Notes under the pieces: generated by a model
The model's input: the letters and a program-made list of their open reading frames with translations, nothing else
Databases searched by the model: none
Told to the model about the DNA's origin: nothing
Part shown: piece by piece, positions 9,252-17,907 of the stretch
Numbering within the stretch: the first letter of the stretch is position 1
Layout: each line of letters opens with the position of its first letter
Position numbers and translations under genes: made by a program
DNA from: 40CM-4-69-5 sp036556905
GTDB lineage: Bacteria; Methylomirabilota; Methylomirabilia; Rokubacteriales; CSP1-6
DNA length: 64,000 nt
NCBI GenBank assembly: GCA_036556905.1
Contig: DATBIM010000063.1
Span: 15,539-79,538 of the forward strand
Direction: 5' to 3'

Positions 9252-10619
9252 TCAGTCTGGTCCGATGGTGTGGGTGAACAGGTTGCTTCCATCCTCGTCC
9301 CGGATGCGAACGGTGAAGAGTGCTTCCTCGATGCTGATCTCGCCGAAGTTATTGAGGCCGCCCCGCGCGAAGAGCGTTCGCGGGTTGAGGGCAGCATCGA
9401 GCGGCCGCGGCCGTCCGTGCGAGGCCCCCAGTGGCCCCGCGATGAACTCGTGGAAGGAGTACTCCGGCGTGGGGTGGTGCCGGATGAGCTCGGCATGATG
9501 CACATCGGCGGTCAGGAACACGAGGTTGCGGACACCCCGCTGCCGGAAGATCCTCAGAATGGTGTCGCGCTCCACGGCGAAGCCCGTCGAGTTCTCCTCG
9601 GGCACGCCCCAGAGGCTGGCGTTGGACCAGGAGTCGCGGTGGGTCCGGCCGGTGGAGACCGACAGCGGCACGCTGGTCACGATGACCTTCCAGAGCGCGG
9701 TGGAAGTGGTCACCCCGTCGATGAGCCAGCGACGCTGCTCGCCGCCCAGCATGGTCTTGGCGGGGCCGTCGAGCTCGCGGTTGGCGCTGCGGTACTGGCG
9801 GGTGTCGAGGATGAACACCTCCAGTAACCGCCCCCAGCGCAGCTTGCGATAGAGCCGCGTCGGGTCGCCGGGCGGGGGCCAGAGGGGCCAGTAGTCGAGG
9901 AATGCCTGGCGCCCCGGGACCATGAGCGGCTCGTGAGGCCCGGCGAAGTCATTGCGCACCTCGTGGTCGTCCCAGATCACCGAAACGGAGGTCTGGCTCA
10001 GCAGCGTGCCCAGCGCGGGATCCGAGCGGGAGTAGCGGTGCTTGGCGCGAAATCCGGGCAGCGTGGTCGCCACGAAATCCGCGCCCGGCTCGACCTCCGA
10101 CCCCCGGCAGCGATGGTCCGCATAGACCGTGTCTCCCACGAAGAGGAAGAAGTCCGGGCGCTGCCGCGCCATGGCCTCGAAGATCCGGTGCCGGCCGCCG
10201 CGGGGCCGGCAGATCCCCCCGCCCCCCAGGTCGCCACTCCAGAGGAAGCGCACGGGCGCGGCCCTATCATCCGCGGGCGCGGTGACGAACTCTCCGGCGA
10301 CCTCGGCCCCGCGGCTGCGAGCACGATACGTGTAACGCACGCCCGGGCGCAGGCCGGACAGCAGCATCTTACCCGTCCGATCGTCGGCCGCGGTGACCCG
10401 CACGCTGACCGTGGCGCGGGGCTCGTCATCCACGGGAGCGTATTCGAAGGCGACTGCGCCGTCCGTGACGGCGCGGGCCCAGACCACGGCGGTCGACGAC
10501 GTGACATCGCCGACCGCGACCAGGAGGGGATCGGCGGCCCACGCCGCGGGGGCAAGGGCCGGGATCAGGAGGAAGACGGCGCGAACGATCGCAGGATGGC
10601 GCGAGCGCTCAGTACACAA
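9252..10619 (-). CDS. PhoD-like alkaline phosphatase/phosphodiesterase, exported
   Basis: A 455-residue metallophosphoesterase of the alkaline phosphatase D family, which releases phosphate from mono- and diesters outside the cytoplasm. An N-terminal hydrophobic segment (VFLLIPALAPAAWA) is a probable signal peptide. A fibronectin-like N-terminal domain follows (VGDVTSSTAVVWARA, LSGLRPGVRYTYRARS). The metal-site motifs are SGDLGGGGICR, FLFVGDTVYAD, VIWDDHEVRNDF and FLTADVHHAEL. It overlaps the upstream lipoprotein gene by 11 bases, so the two are likely co-transcribed. Confidence 0.92.
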   Translation of the reverse strand: MCTERSRHPAIVRAVFLLIPALAPAAWAADPLLVAVGDVTSSTAVVWARAVTDGAVAFEYAPVDDEPRATVSVRVTAADDRTGKMLLSGLRPGVRYTYRARSRGAEVAGEFVTAPADDRAAPVRFLWSGDLGGGGICRPRGGRHRIFEAMARQRPDFFLFVGDTVYADHRCRGSEVEPGADFVATTLPGFRAKHRYSRSDPALGTLLSQTSVSVIWDDHEVRNDFAGPHEPLMVPGRQAFLDYWPLWPPPGDPTRLYRKLRWGRLLEVFILDTRQYRSANRELDGPAKTMLGGEQRRWLIDGVTTSTALWKVIVTSVPLSVSTGRTHRDSWSNASLWGVPEENSTGFAVERDTILRIFRQRGVRNLVFLTADVHHAELIRHHPTPEYSFHEFIAGPLGASHGRPRPLDAALNPRTLFARGGLNNFGEISIEEALFTVRIRDEDGSNLFTHTIGPD

Positions 10620-11463
10620 CGGAGCGGAGGTGGGTGAGCACCTCGCTCTCGAACGCTTCGAGGCGCTGCCCGAACACGAGCTCGAAGTTGACGCGGCGAT
10701 CCTGGTTGCGGCTGAAGGCGCGGAAATAGGCGACCACCCGGTCGAACCCCTCGCGCTGGATCAGGTAATCGGCCATGAGGAAGGCCAGCTGGTAGGTCGG
10801 GAGCGAGCCCTCACGGCGATGGCGGAGCGTGAAGCCCCGGGGCGAGCCCAGCGTCTCGAGATCAAGGCGGGCGGCCGTCAGGGCGGCGTGGCTGCGCGCT
10901 CCCAAGCGGGCAGCCGCCCGGCGCTTGCCCATCGTGTCCAGCCCGAGCCGCTCCAGCACCGAGAAGGCCACCCACTCGGCCATGCCCTCGGCCAGCCACT
11001 GGTCGGCGCGACCCTCGCCTTGGGCCAGCTCGATCTGGCAGACGTGGGCCATCTCGTGGGCGATGAGGCGCAGCCACTCACGCCCCTGACGCTCCGCGCC
11101 CTCGGCGTTGAGCAGGAGCTGGCGTCGCTTACCCACCCCGATCGCGAAGTCGCTGAGCTCGGCCGCCCGCAGGGGGGAGACGTGGGCGTCTTGCACCAGC
11201 CCCCGCTCGAAGACTTTGCGCGACCCGTACACGTAGACCGTCACGTGATCGGGCACGGGAAGGTCGAGATCGTGATGCAGGATGGCGGCGATGCCGCGTA
11301 CCGCTCGCTCGTGATCGATGAGGTCGCGGGCGTCGTGGGGTCGGGCCAGCGCGCCCGCTTCGATCGACACCGGCACGACGAGCCGTCCGCTTCCGCACCC
11401 GGAGACGACGACGAGCGTGACGAGCGCGAGGAACTGTAGGCGGCGCGTGAGAAGAAGGCTCAT
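10609..11463 (-). CDS. Peptidase MA-like (gluzincin) lipoprotein
   Basis: From ATG 11463 the product is 284 residues. It starts with a lipoprotein signal peptide (hydrophobic LALVTLVVV followed by lipobox VSGC), so it should be anchored to a membrane. The zinc-peptidase motif HEMAH lies near residue 145, with a downstream acidic partner in WLAEGMAEWVAF, the arrangement of DUF1570/peptidase MA-like proteins. TAGGA 1 base before ATG is a poor ribosome site; a start 60 bases upstream is open but carries no signal. The substrate is unknown. It overlaps the PhoD gene. Confidence 0.82.
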   Translation of the reverse strand: MSLLLTRRLQFLALVTLVVVSGCGSGRLVVPVSIEAGALARPHDARDLIDHERAVRGIAAILHHDLDLPVPDHVTVYVYGSRKVFERGLVQDAHVSPLRAAELSDFAIGVGKRRQLLLNAEGAERQGREWLRLIAHEMAHVCQIELAQGEGRADQWLAEGMAEWVAFSVLERLGLDTMGKRRAAARLGARSHAALTAARLDLETLGSPRGFTLRHRREGSLPTYQLAFLMADYLIQREGFDRVVAYFRAFSRNQDRRVNFELVFGQRLEAFESEVLTHLRSVVY

Positions 11464-11577
11464 TCCTACGTCGGCCGGATTGTTACACGGAGCGCAGCGA
11501 AGGGGAAGGAAATTTCCGGTCACGCCTCGTGCGAATGCCCAACGTAGTGCGGACGACCTATGCTGGACCCGCCCCGG

Positions 11578-12489
11578 CTACACGAGCGGATCGTAATTGA
11601 AGTATTGCGCCGAGGTCTCCAGGGGCACCAGGTGGTGCTGGAGTGTGCCGGAGAACATTTCGGCCAGCCGTTCCACCGTCCAACCGTCGGCGTGATGCAC
11701 GCGCATGATCGGACGCATGTGGGCGAAGAGCATGATCTCCTTGCCGCGCACCCCCAGCACCTGGCCGGAGACCTCTTTGGCGTAGTCGGAGGCCAGGAAG
11801 GCGGCCACCGGGGCGATGTGGGCCGGGGACAGCTTCTTGATCTTTTCGACCCGGGCCTGCTGGGCCTCCGTCTCGGTGGGGATGGTGCCGATCATACGAG
11901 TCCAGGCGAAGGGCGAGATGCAGTTGGCGGTCACGTTGTAGCGGGCCATGTCGAGCGCGACCACCTTGGTGAGCCCCACGATCCCCATTTTCGCGGCGGC
12001 GTAGTTGGCCTGTCCGACGTTGCCGACCAGCCCCGAGGTCGATGTCATGTTGATGAACCGGCCCGCCCGCTGCTCCCGCATGTACGGCGCCGCCGCCCGC
12101 GTCACCGCGAACGTGCCCTTGAGATGAGTGTCGATCACCGAGTCCCACTCCTCTTCGGTCATGTTGAAGATCATGCGATCGCGCAGGATGCCGGCATTGT
12201 TCACCACGATGTCGACACGCCCGAAGGCGTCGAGGGCGGTCTGGACGATGCGCCGACCACCGGCCATGGTGGCCACCGAGTCGTAGCTGGCGGCCGCCCG
12301 GCCCCCGGCGGCCTTGATGGCGCCGACCACCTCGTCGGCCGGGCTACCCGACCCGCCCTGCCCGGTCTCCGAGCCTCCGTAGTCGTTGACCACGACGTGG
12401 GCGCCCAGGTGCGACATGAGCAGCGCGATCTCGCGCCCGATACCCCGGCCGGCCCCCGTCACCACCGCCACCTTGTCCTTGAGGATCAT
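11578..12489 (-). CDS. Short-chain dehydrogenase, (3R)-hydroxyacyl-CoA dehydrogenase-like
   Basis: A 303-residue classical SDR with TGAGRGIGREIA at residues 11-22, NNAGILRDRMIFNMTEEEWD, catalytic Ser in NMTSTSGLVG and YAAAKMG (YxxxK). The insert GGSETGQGGSGSPADEVV after the second strand and the length resemble the hydroxyacyl-CoA dehydrogenase domain of peroxisomal multifunctional enzyme 2, so acyl-CoA or steroid-side-chain oxidation is likely. It precedes a YihY-like gene but is separated from it by about 60 bases, so operon membership is open. Confidence 0.9.
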   Translation of the reverse strand: MILKDKVAVVTGAGRGIGREIALLMSHLGAHVVVNDYGGSETGQGGSGSPADEVVGAIKAAGGRAAASYDSVATMAGGRRIVQTALDAFGRVDIVVNNAGILRDRMIFNMTEEEWDSVIDTHLKGTFAVTRAAAPYMREQRAGRFINMTSTSGLVGNVGQANYAAAKMGIVGLTKVVALDMARYNVTANCISPFAWTRMIGTIPTETEAQQARVEKIKKLSPAHIAPVAAFLASDYAKEVSGQVLGVRGKEIMLFAHMRPIMRVHHADGWTVERLAEMFSGTLQHHLVPLETSAQYFNYDPLV

Positions 12490-12552
12490 CCCCGCCCCCT
12501 CGGCCTGGCTGGAGAAACGGGCCCGACAATACCACAGGATGCGGTGCCCGTT

Positions 12553-13350
12553 TCAGCGCCGGCGGCCCTCCAGGGAGGCCACGTACGCCGCCCCCAGCAC
12601 GAAGACGACGGCCGAGTAGTAGACGAACATCACGAAGGCGAAGAGGACGCTGAGGGGACCATAGATCTGGTCGTAGATACCCACTCTCAGGATGTACAGG
12701 CGGAAGAGCTGCTTGGCGATCTCCCACAGCAGCCCGGCCAGCAGGGCCCCGGCCAGGGCCGCGCCCATCCGCACCCCCCGGGTGGGCACGTAGCGATAGG
12801 CCAGATAGAACATCACGGTGGAGATGGCCACGCTGAGACCGACGCCGAGGGCCCGAATCCAGGCGAGGGGCAGCTCCTGCGGCTCCAGGACGAGCTCGTG
12901 GAACCACTGGAGGAGCCACGTCGCCACCGTGGCCGCGAACAGGAGGACGCCGAGGAGCAGGACCATGGTCGCGTCGGAGGCGAAGTTGCGGAGCCGGCTC
13001 CCACCCCGTACCCCGAGCATCCGATGAAGGACGAGCCGCATCGAGGCGAACAGCGACGTGGAGAAGAGCACGAGGATCGCCGTCCCGACGATCCCGGAGA
13101 TGTTGCGGGTGTGCACGATGCGGAGCAGGGCCCGGCTGACCTCGGCTTTGTATACGGGAAAATGTCGCGCCAGTTGGCTGACCACCTCCTGGGCGGCCTG
13201 TTCGGTGGACAGGACGAATCCCACCGTGGACACACCCAGGAGCAGGAGCGGGATGACGCAGACCAGAAAGACAAAGGCGAGCCCGGCCGCCAGAAACAGG
13301 CCGTCCTCGGCGAAGAATCGGGAGAAGGCGCCCCGCAGGCCGCCAAACAC
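12553..13350 (-). CDS. YihY/BrkB-family inner-membrane protein
   Basis: About 265 residues with six hydrophobic segments. Family marks are the DGLFLAAGLAFVFLVCVIPLLLL opening, a helix near SLFASMRLVLHRMLGV, and the C-terminal GIYDQIYGPLSVLFAFVMFVYYSA. The function of YihY proteins is unsettled; an old tRNA-processing assignment of the family has been abandoned. I place the start at GTG 13350, 10 bases after the SDR stop. The longer ATG start at 13407 would overlap the SDR by 47 bases and add a non-family leader. The weak start signal leaves this uncertain. Confidence 0.85.
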   Translation of the reverse strand: MFGGLRGAFSRFFAEDGLFLAAGLAFVFLVCVIPLLLLGVSTVGFVLSTEQAAQEVVSQLARHFPVYKAEVSRALLRIVHTRNISGIVGTAILVLFSTSLFASMRLVLHRMLGVRGGSRLRNFASDATMVLLLGVLLFAATVATWLLQWFHELVLEPQELPLAWIRALGVGLSVAISTVMFYLAYRYVPTRGVRMGAALAGALLAGLLWEIAKQLFRLYILRVGIYDQIYGPLSVLFAFVMFVYYSAVVFVLGAAYVASLEGRRR

Positions 13351-13360
13351 GACCGGTCGG

Positions 13361-14140
13361 TCAGAACAGGCCGCGCACGAGCCCGCCGTCGACCTGGATC
13401 GCCACACCCGTCACGTAGGACGCGCGCTCAGAGGCCAGGAAGACCAGGACGTTGGCGAATTCCTCCGGCGTGCCGATGCGCTGGAGGGGGATCTCGGTGC
13501 TGGAGCGGGCCACGTAGGCGTCGGTGGGCAGCCCGGACTGCCGGGCCCCACTCAGGAAGCGCTCGGTCATGATCCGACCGGGACACACGACGTTGATGGT
13601 GATGTTGTCCTTGCCCAGGTCCGGGGCCAGGGTTTTGACCAGCCCGGCCACACCGGGCCGTATGGCGTTCGACAGGAGCAGACCTTCCACCGGCTGCTTG
13701 ACCGAGACCGACTGGATCGTGAGGATGCGGCCCCACCGCCGCTCCCGCATCGAGGGCACCACCTCGCGAATCAGCCGCACCACCGAGAGGAGAGAGACCT
13801 CGAAGGCGCCGTACCATTGCTCGTCGGTCATCTCGGCCAGCCCCCCGCGAGGCGGCCCACCGCAATTGGCCACCAGCACGTCGATCCCGCCGTACAGCTC
13901 GCGGGTGCGGGCCACCAGGGCCTTCACGTCGGCGGCCTTGGTGACGTCGGCCACGACCGCTTGCACCTGAGCCCCCGTCTGCGTCCGTACTTCCTCGGCA
14001 GCCGCGCGAAGCTCGGGTTCGCGCCGTGCGCACATCACGACCTTTGCCCCTTCGGCCGCGAAGCCGAGCGCACAGGCCCGGCCCATGCCTTTGCTGGCCG
14101 CCGTCACCAGAGCCACCCTGTCCTTGAGTCCGAGATCCAT
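13361..14140 (-). CDS. SDR-family oxidoreductase-like protein lacking the YxxxK catalytic pair
   Basis: A 259-residue Rossmann protein with TAASKGMGRACALGF near residue 13, VANCGGPPRGGLAEMTDEQWYGAFEV, and the C-terminal YVTGVAIQVDGG. The expected Tyr-x-x-x-Lys is replaced by LLLSNAIRPGVAGLVK, and GGPP replaces the usual NNAG. These are the marks of the putative ketoacyl-reductase-like SDR subgroup that departs from the catalytic tetrad. Either chemistry differs or it is a binding protein. Shine-Dalgarno AAGGAG precedes ATG 14140, which decides the start over an upstream ATG. The YihY gene follows. Confidence 0.88.
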   Translation of the reverse strand: MDLGLKDRVALVTAASKGMGRACALGFAAEGAKVVMCARREPELRAAAEEVRTQTGAQVQAVVADVTKAADVKALVARTRELYGGIDVLVANCGGPPRGGLAEMTDEQWYGAFEVSLLSVVRLIREVVPSMRERRWGRILTIQSVSVKQPVEGLLLSNAIRPGVAGLVKTLAPDLGKDNITINVVCPGRIMTERFLSGARQSGLPTDAYVARSSTEIPLQRIGTPEEFANVLVFLASERASYVTGVAIQVDGGLVRGLF

Positions 14141-14229
14141 TCCATCTCCTTTGTACAGGGCATGGGCACCCGGGCTTCGCCACGCCCATGCCCGCCGCAA
14201 TCACCCGTGGCGGTTCCTCGCGCGCCCGG

Positions 14230-15084
14230 TCAGCGTCCCGACTGTGGACGAAGATGATAGCCGAAGAACTCGGCGACGCGTCGGCGGGCGTCGGTGTCTG
14301 CCGTCGCATCGTAGGCGACGGTAGCGCCGCAGCACCCCCCCGGCTGGTTCTGGTTGGCGACGTCCGGCAGGTACGCGCGGAGCTGGCCCTCGACGTCGAA
14401 GTAGTGGACGGCGCCCGGATACAGGACGATCGAGACGTCGGCGCCACGACCGCGCATCGCCGTCACCATCTCCTGACAGGGTCCCGGCGCCGTCCAGTCG
14501 TCAGCATCGCCCATGAGGACGAGCAGCGGGCGGACGGCCAGCTCGTGCACGAGCGACTCGCAGCCACCCGGGTAGAAGGCCACCGCGGCCCTCACCCCGG
14601 GCTCGGGCAGGGCCACCCCGCGTCGGCGGGCCCGCTCGTGGCTCGGCCCGTTGACGAGGGACATGGCGAATACCCCTCCGTTGGACCAGCCCACAACCCC
14701 GATGCGCTCGCGGTCCACCTCCCGTTGGCGATGCAGCCACCCTAGCGCCCCGATGGCATCGTCGAATCGCTCGGCGCTCGGCAGGTCCAGAGAGGTGGGC
14801 GAGCAGCCCTCTTGCATGCCCCGCGCCGCCCAGCTATCCACGACGAGGGCGATGTACCCGCGGTCACGGAACCAGCGGCCCCACGCCTGCGTCGATGGGC
14901 TCACACCGTGGCAGCCGTGCAGGAGCATCACCGCCGGGAATGGACCCTCGCCAGCCGGGCGCCAGAACCACGCCGGCACCGGCCGGGGTGCCACCGGGCT
15001 GGCGTTGATGAAGCGCACCCCCTGGGCGGCGCAGCCCGCCAGCAGGCCACATACCGCCAGCACCCCGGCGACCAAGCGAACCAT
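14230..15084 (-). CDS. Dienelactone-hydrolase-family lipoprotein
   Basis: A 284-residue alpha/beta hydrolase. It has a lipoprotein signal (VAGVLAVCGLLAGC), an oxyanion region MLLHGCHG, the nucleophile elbow GWSNGG near residue 140, an Asp in MGDADDWTAPG, and a His in GAVHYFD. The unusual QPGGCCGATVAYDATAD near the C-terminus resembles carboxymethylenebutenolidase relatives. Substrate is unknown; membrane anchoring suggests an extracytoplasmic ester. The ATG at 15084 is preceded by TATCCT at 7 bases on the minus strand and no Shine-Dalgarno sequence. Confidence 0.87.
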   Translation of the reverse strand: MVRLVAGVLAVCGLLAGCAAQGVRFINASPVAPRPVPAWFWRPAGEGPFPAVMLLHGCHGVSPSTQAWGRWFRDRGYIALVVDSWAARGMQEGCSPTSLDLPSAERFDDAIGALGWLHRQREVDRERIGVVGWSNGGVFAMSLVNGPSHERARRRGVALPEPGVRAAVAFYPGGCESLVHELAVRPLLVLMGDADDWTAPGPCQEMVTAMRGRGADVSIVLYPGAVHYFDVEGQLRAYLPDVANQNQPGGCCGATVAYDATADTDARRRVAEFFGYHLRPQSGR

Positions 15085-15097
15085 GGCGTTGAGGATA
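15085..15097 (-). promoter_or_regulatory. Candidate leaderless -10 element for the 14230-15084 gene
   Basis: On the minus strand TATCCT (15097-15092) is followed by CAACGCC and the ATG. This is the same spacing as at rlmN, ygfZ and mutY. Confidence 0.45.
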
Positions 15098-15111
15098 CAT
15101 CGGGCCCCGCG

Positions 15112-15127
15112 TAGAATGCGTGGCGTG
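15112..15127 (+). promoter_or_regulatory. Candidate leaderless -10 element and GTG upstream of the polymerase gene
   Basis: TAGAAT at 15112-15117 is followed by 7 bases and GTG at 15125, the same arrangement as at mutY. The GTG opens a 17-codon frame (VSEAVRLCPLHTL...) that stops at 15176 in a different frame from the polymerase. This suggests that the polymerase start lies here and that the frame is broken just downstream, or that this is a short leader peptide. Confidence 0.35.
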
Positions 15128-15228
15128 AGCGAGGCTGTTCGCCTCTGTCCCCTCCACACCCTGGCCTCGCGCTGCTGACCCTCGAGCGGGCGCCGCTCCT
15201 GTTCGGATGGGATCCGACAGGGGGCATC

Positions 15229-17439
15229 GTGGCCTGTCACCTGGCTGCGGGGGGCGCCGCCATGCACGTGTGGCGCCGTCACGCCGGTACCACCATCTGC
15301 GACGTGGTGGCGTTCTCTCCCTTCCTGCTGGTGGCGGAGCCCGACCTGGCCCGCGCGGCATCGGGCCTGGTGGCGGTGCAGCCGCTGGCCGGCGCCGGCG
15401 CGCTGAGGTGGCTGGTCCACTATCGGACCTGGAGCGATGCGCTAGCCGCCCGCGACTCGTACCGGGAGCGTTCCGGACTGGCGGCGAACGCACCGTCGGC
15501 GCCATATCGGTTCCTCCCCGATCCCGTGCACCAGTACCTCTTGCTGAGCGGGCGAACCTTCTTCGGCGGCCTTGGCTTCGCTGACCTCCGGCGGCTGGCC
15601 CTCGATATCGAGGTGGTCACCGGCGAGGGTTTCGAGTTTCCCAGCGCGAGCCGGCCCACCGACCGCGTGATCGCGGTGGCGCTCGCCGACAGCGCGGGCT
15701 TCCGCCATGTCATCCGGGGCGACCGCATGGACGAGCGGGAGTTGCTCGAGGAGTGCGGGCGGCTGATCCAGGAGCGCGATCCCGATGTCATCGAGGGGCA
15801 CAACATCTTCCGCTTCGATCTCGAGTATCTGGAGATGCGAAGCCGCCGGTTCGGGCTCACCCTGGCGTGGGGCCGCGATGGCAGCCCCCTGGCCGGCCGT
15901 CCCTCCCGCTTGCAGATCGCCGAGCGCACCATCGCCTATCGGCGCTACGAGGCGGCGGGGCGCCACATCGTGGACACCTGGGTCCTGGCCCAGCTTCACG
16001 ACATCGGTGCCCGCGACCTGCCCTCATTCGGCCTGAAGGAGATCGCGCGCCATCTGGGCGTGGCCGCCCCGGAGCGCACCTACGTCGATCCGGCGACGAT
16101 CTCACGCGAGTTCGTCGAGCGCCCCGACCGTCTCATGGCCTACGCGCTCGACGACGCGGTTGAAACCCTCGGCGTGTCGGCGATCCTCTCACCTCCGTAC
16201 TTCGCTCAGGCTCAGATCGTACCCTTCGACTTCCAGTCCACCACCCTGCGCGGAGCGGCGGCCAAGATCGACGCCCTCATGCTGCGCGAGTACCTGCATC
16301 AGCGCCAGGCGATCCCCCTGCCCCGCCCCGGTGCCCCCGTCGGCGGGGCCCTGGTCGCGCTCTTCCAGCAAGGTGTGGCCCGGCCCGTGCTCCACGTCGA
16401 CGTCACCTCCCTCTATCCGTCGCTCATGCTGGTCCGACGCATCGCGCCGGCCAGTGACGAGCTCGGAGTCTTTCTGGAGCTGCTGCGGCGGCTGCGTGAC
16501 TTCCGGGTGGAGGCCAAGCGCCAGGCCCGGGAGGCGGCCGGCGCCGAGCGCGCGCACCTCGGCGCCCTGCAGCAGGCCTTCAAGCTCTTGATCAACGCCT
16601 TCTACGGTTACCTGGCCTTCGGCGGCGGTCACTTCAACGACTATGTCGCCGCCGATCGCGTCACCGCCGAGGGCCGGGCCGTCGTGGGCGCGCTCATCGA
16701 GGAGCTTGGCGCGCTCGGCGCGACCGTCCTCGAGGCCGACACCGACGGTGTCTACTTCGTGCCGCCCGCGGGCCATGGCGCCGAGAACGATGACCACCTC
16801 GTCGATCGCATCGGAAGGGGACTGCCGGCGGGAATTCAGCTGGAGCTGGATGGCCGCTACCGGGCGATGCTGAGTTACAAGCTCAAGACCTATGCGCTTC
16901 TCGACGAGCAGGGCCGAGTAAGTCTCAGGGGCTCAGCCTTTCGCTCCCGGGGTCTGGAGCCCTTTCAGCGCCAGCTCATCGAGGAAATCGTCGGGCTTCT
17001 GCTCACCGGGCGGGCGGCCGATGTGAAGCCTGCGGTGGACCGCTGGACGACGGACTTCGCCGGCCGCCGTGTCCCGGCCCGGCTGTTCGCACGCACGGAA
17101 ACCCTGGGCGAGACCCTGGAGAGCTACCGGGAGCGATTGCAGGCGGGAGCGCGAAACCCTTCGGCCGCCTACGAGCTGGCGGCGAGCTCGGGACGGGCCT
17201 GGCAGCCCGGTGATCAGGTCTCCTACTACGTGGCCGGACGGGGCGCCCATGTCGCCGTCAACGAGTGCGCGCGTCTGTTGAGCGCCTGGGACGCGACGCG
17301 GCCCGACGAGAATACGGAGTTCTACCAGGCCAAGGTCCAGGAGATCTGGGACCGCTTCCGCGCGTTCGTCGACTACGAGGGCCTTCGACCACCCCGCACG
17401 GAGGAGGCGGAGCCCTCGGCGCAACTCACGCTCTTCTGA
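15229..17439 (+). CDS. Family-B DNA polymerase with 3'-5' exonuclease
   Basis: A chromosomal PolB-type polymerase, 736 residues from GTG 15229. Exonuclease motifs are LDIEV (residue 125), GHNIFRFDLEYL (190) and YALDD (305). Polymerase motif A is DVTSLYPSLML (392), motif B KLLINAFYGYLAF (452), motif C ADTDGVYF (503), then KTYALL (553). All catalytic acids are present, so it should be active in replication or repair. The same frame is open upstream to 15115 and reads LLFGWDPTGGIV just before GTG 15229, which looks like genuine protein sequence, but no ATG, GTG or TTG lies there. The true start is therefore uncertain (CTG start or a frame error). It stands alone on the plus strand. Confidence 0.93.
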   Translation: MACHLAAGGAAMHVWRRHAGTTICDVVAFSPFLLVAEPDLARAASGLVAVQPLAGAGALRWLVHYRTWSDALAARDSYRERSGLAANAPSAPYRFLPDPVHQYLLLSGRTFFGGLGFADLRRLALDIEVVTGEGFEFPSASRPTDRVIAVALADSAGFRHVIRGDRMDERELLEECGRLIQERDPDVIEGHNIFRFDLEYLEMRSRRFGLTLAWGRDGSPLAGRPSRLQIAERTIAYRRYEAAGRHIVDTWVLAQLHDIGARDLPSFGLKEIARHLGVAAPERTYVDPATISREFVERPDRLMAYALDDAVETLGVSAILSPPYFAQAQIVPFDFQSTTLRGAAAKIDALMLREYLHQRQAIPLPRPGAPVGGALVALFQQGVARPVLHVDVTSLYPSLMLVRRIAPASDELGVFLELLRRLRDFRVEAKRQAREAAGAERAHLGALQQAFKLLINAFYGYLAFGGGHFNDYVAADRVTAEGRAVVGALIEELGALGATVLEADTDGVYFVPPAGHGAENDDHLVDRIGRGLPAGIQLELDGRYRAMLSYKLKTYALLDEQGRVSLRGSAFRSRGLEPFQRQLIEEIVGLLLTGRAADVKPAVDRWTTDFAGRRVPARLFARTETLGETLESYRERLQAGARNPSAAYELAASSGRAWQPGDQVSYYVAGRGAHVAVNECARLLSAWDATRPDENTEFYQAKVQEIWDRFRAFVDYEGLRPPRTEEAEPSAQLTLF

Positions 17440-17463
17440 GCCTGCCCGACTACGGTGACGACG

Positions 17464-17808
17464 TCAGCGTCGCCAGCCGCCGCCCTGCCCGCCGCCACCA
17501 CCGCCGGACCGCGGACCGCGCGGTCCCCGCTCCCCGCCGCCGCCGCCGGGGCCCCGCTGTGGCTGCGGGCGAGCCTCGTCGACAACCAGGTTGCGGTCAC
17601 GGAAGAGACGGCCGTTCAACATCTCGATCGCCTTGGTCGCTTCCTCCTTCGTGGCCATCTCGACGAAGCCGAACCCACGGGGCCGCCCGGTGAACTGATC
17701 CGTGATGATCCGGACGGTCTCCACAGTGCCGGCCTGGGCGAAGAGCTCACGGAGATCCTCTTCCGTGGCCTGGAAGGAGAGGTTGCCGACGAAGAGCTTT
17801 GCGGGCAT
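17464..17808 (-). CDS. RRM-domain RNA-binding protein with Gly/Arg-rich tail
   Basis: A 114-residue protein with one RNA recognition motif: RNP2 LFVGNLSF at residues 5-12 and RNP1 RGFGFVEM near residue 44. It is followed by a low-complexity tail rich in Gly and Arg (residues 82-114) ending GGGWRR. This is the architecture of bacterial and cyanobacterial cold-shock-type RRM proteins, which bind RNA as chaperones. AGGAGG 8 bases before ATG gives a clear ribosome site. The Gly codon run makes the 3' end very GC-rich. Confidence 0.93.
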   Translation of the reverse strand: MPAKLFVGNLSFQATEEDLRELFAQAGTVETVRIITDQFTGRPRGFGFVEMATKEEATKAIEMLNGRLFRDRNLVVDEARPQPQRGPGGGGGERGPRGPRSGGGGGGQGGGWRR

Positions 17809-17907
17809 CGCCCGAACCTCCTGCCCTCGAAACAGCGGCGCGCTAAGGGTGCCCTACCCCCTGTCCCGATCCCGTGGGTCAAGAGTAGTGACAGGAGGCA
17901 ACGCCTG

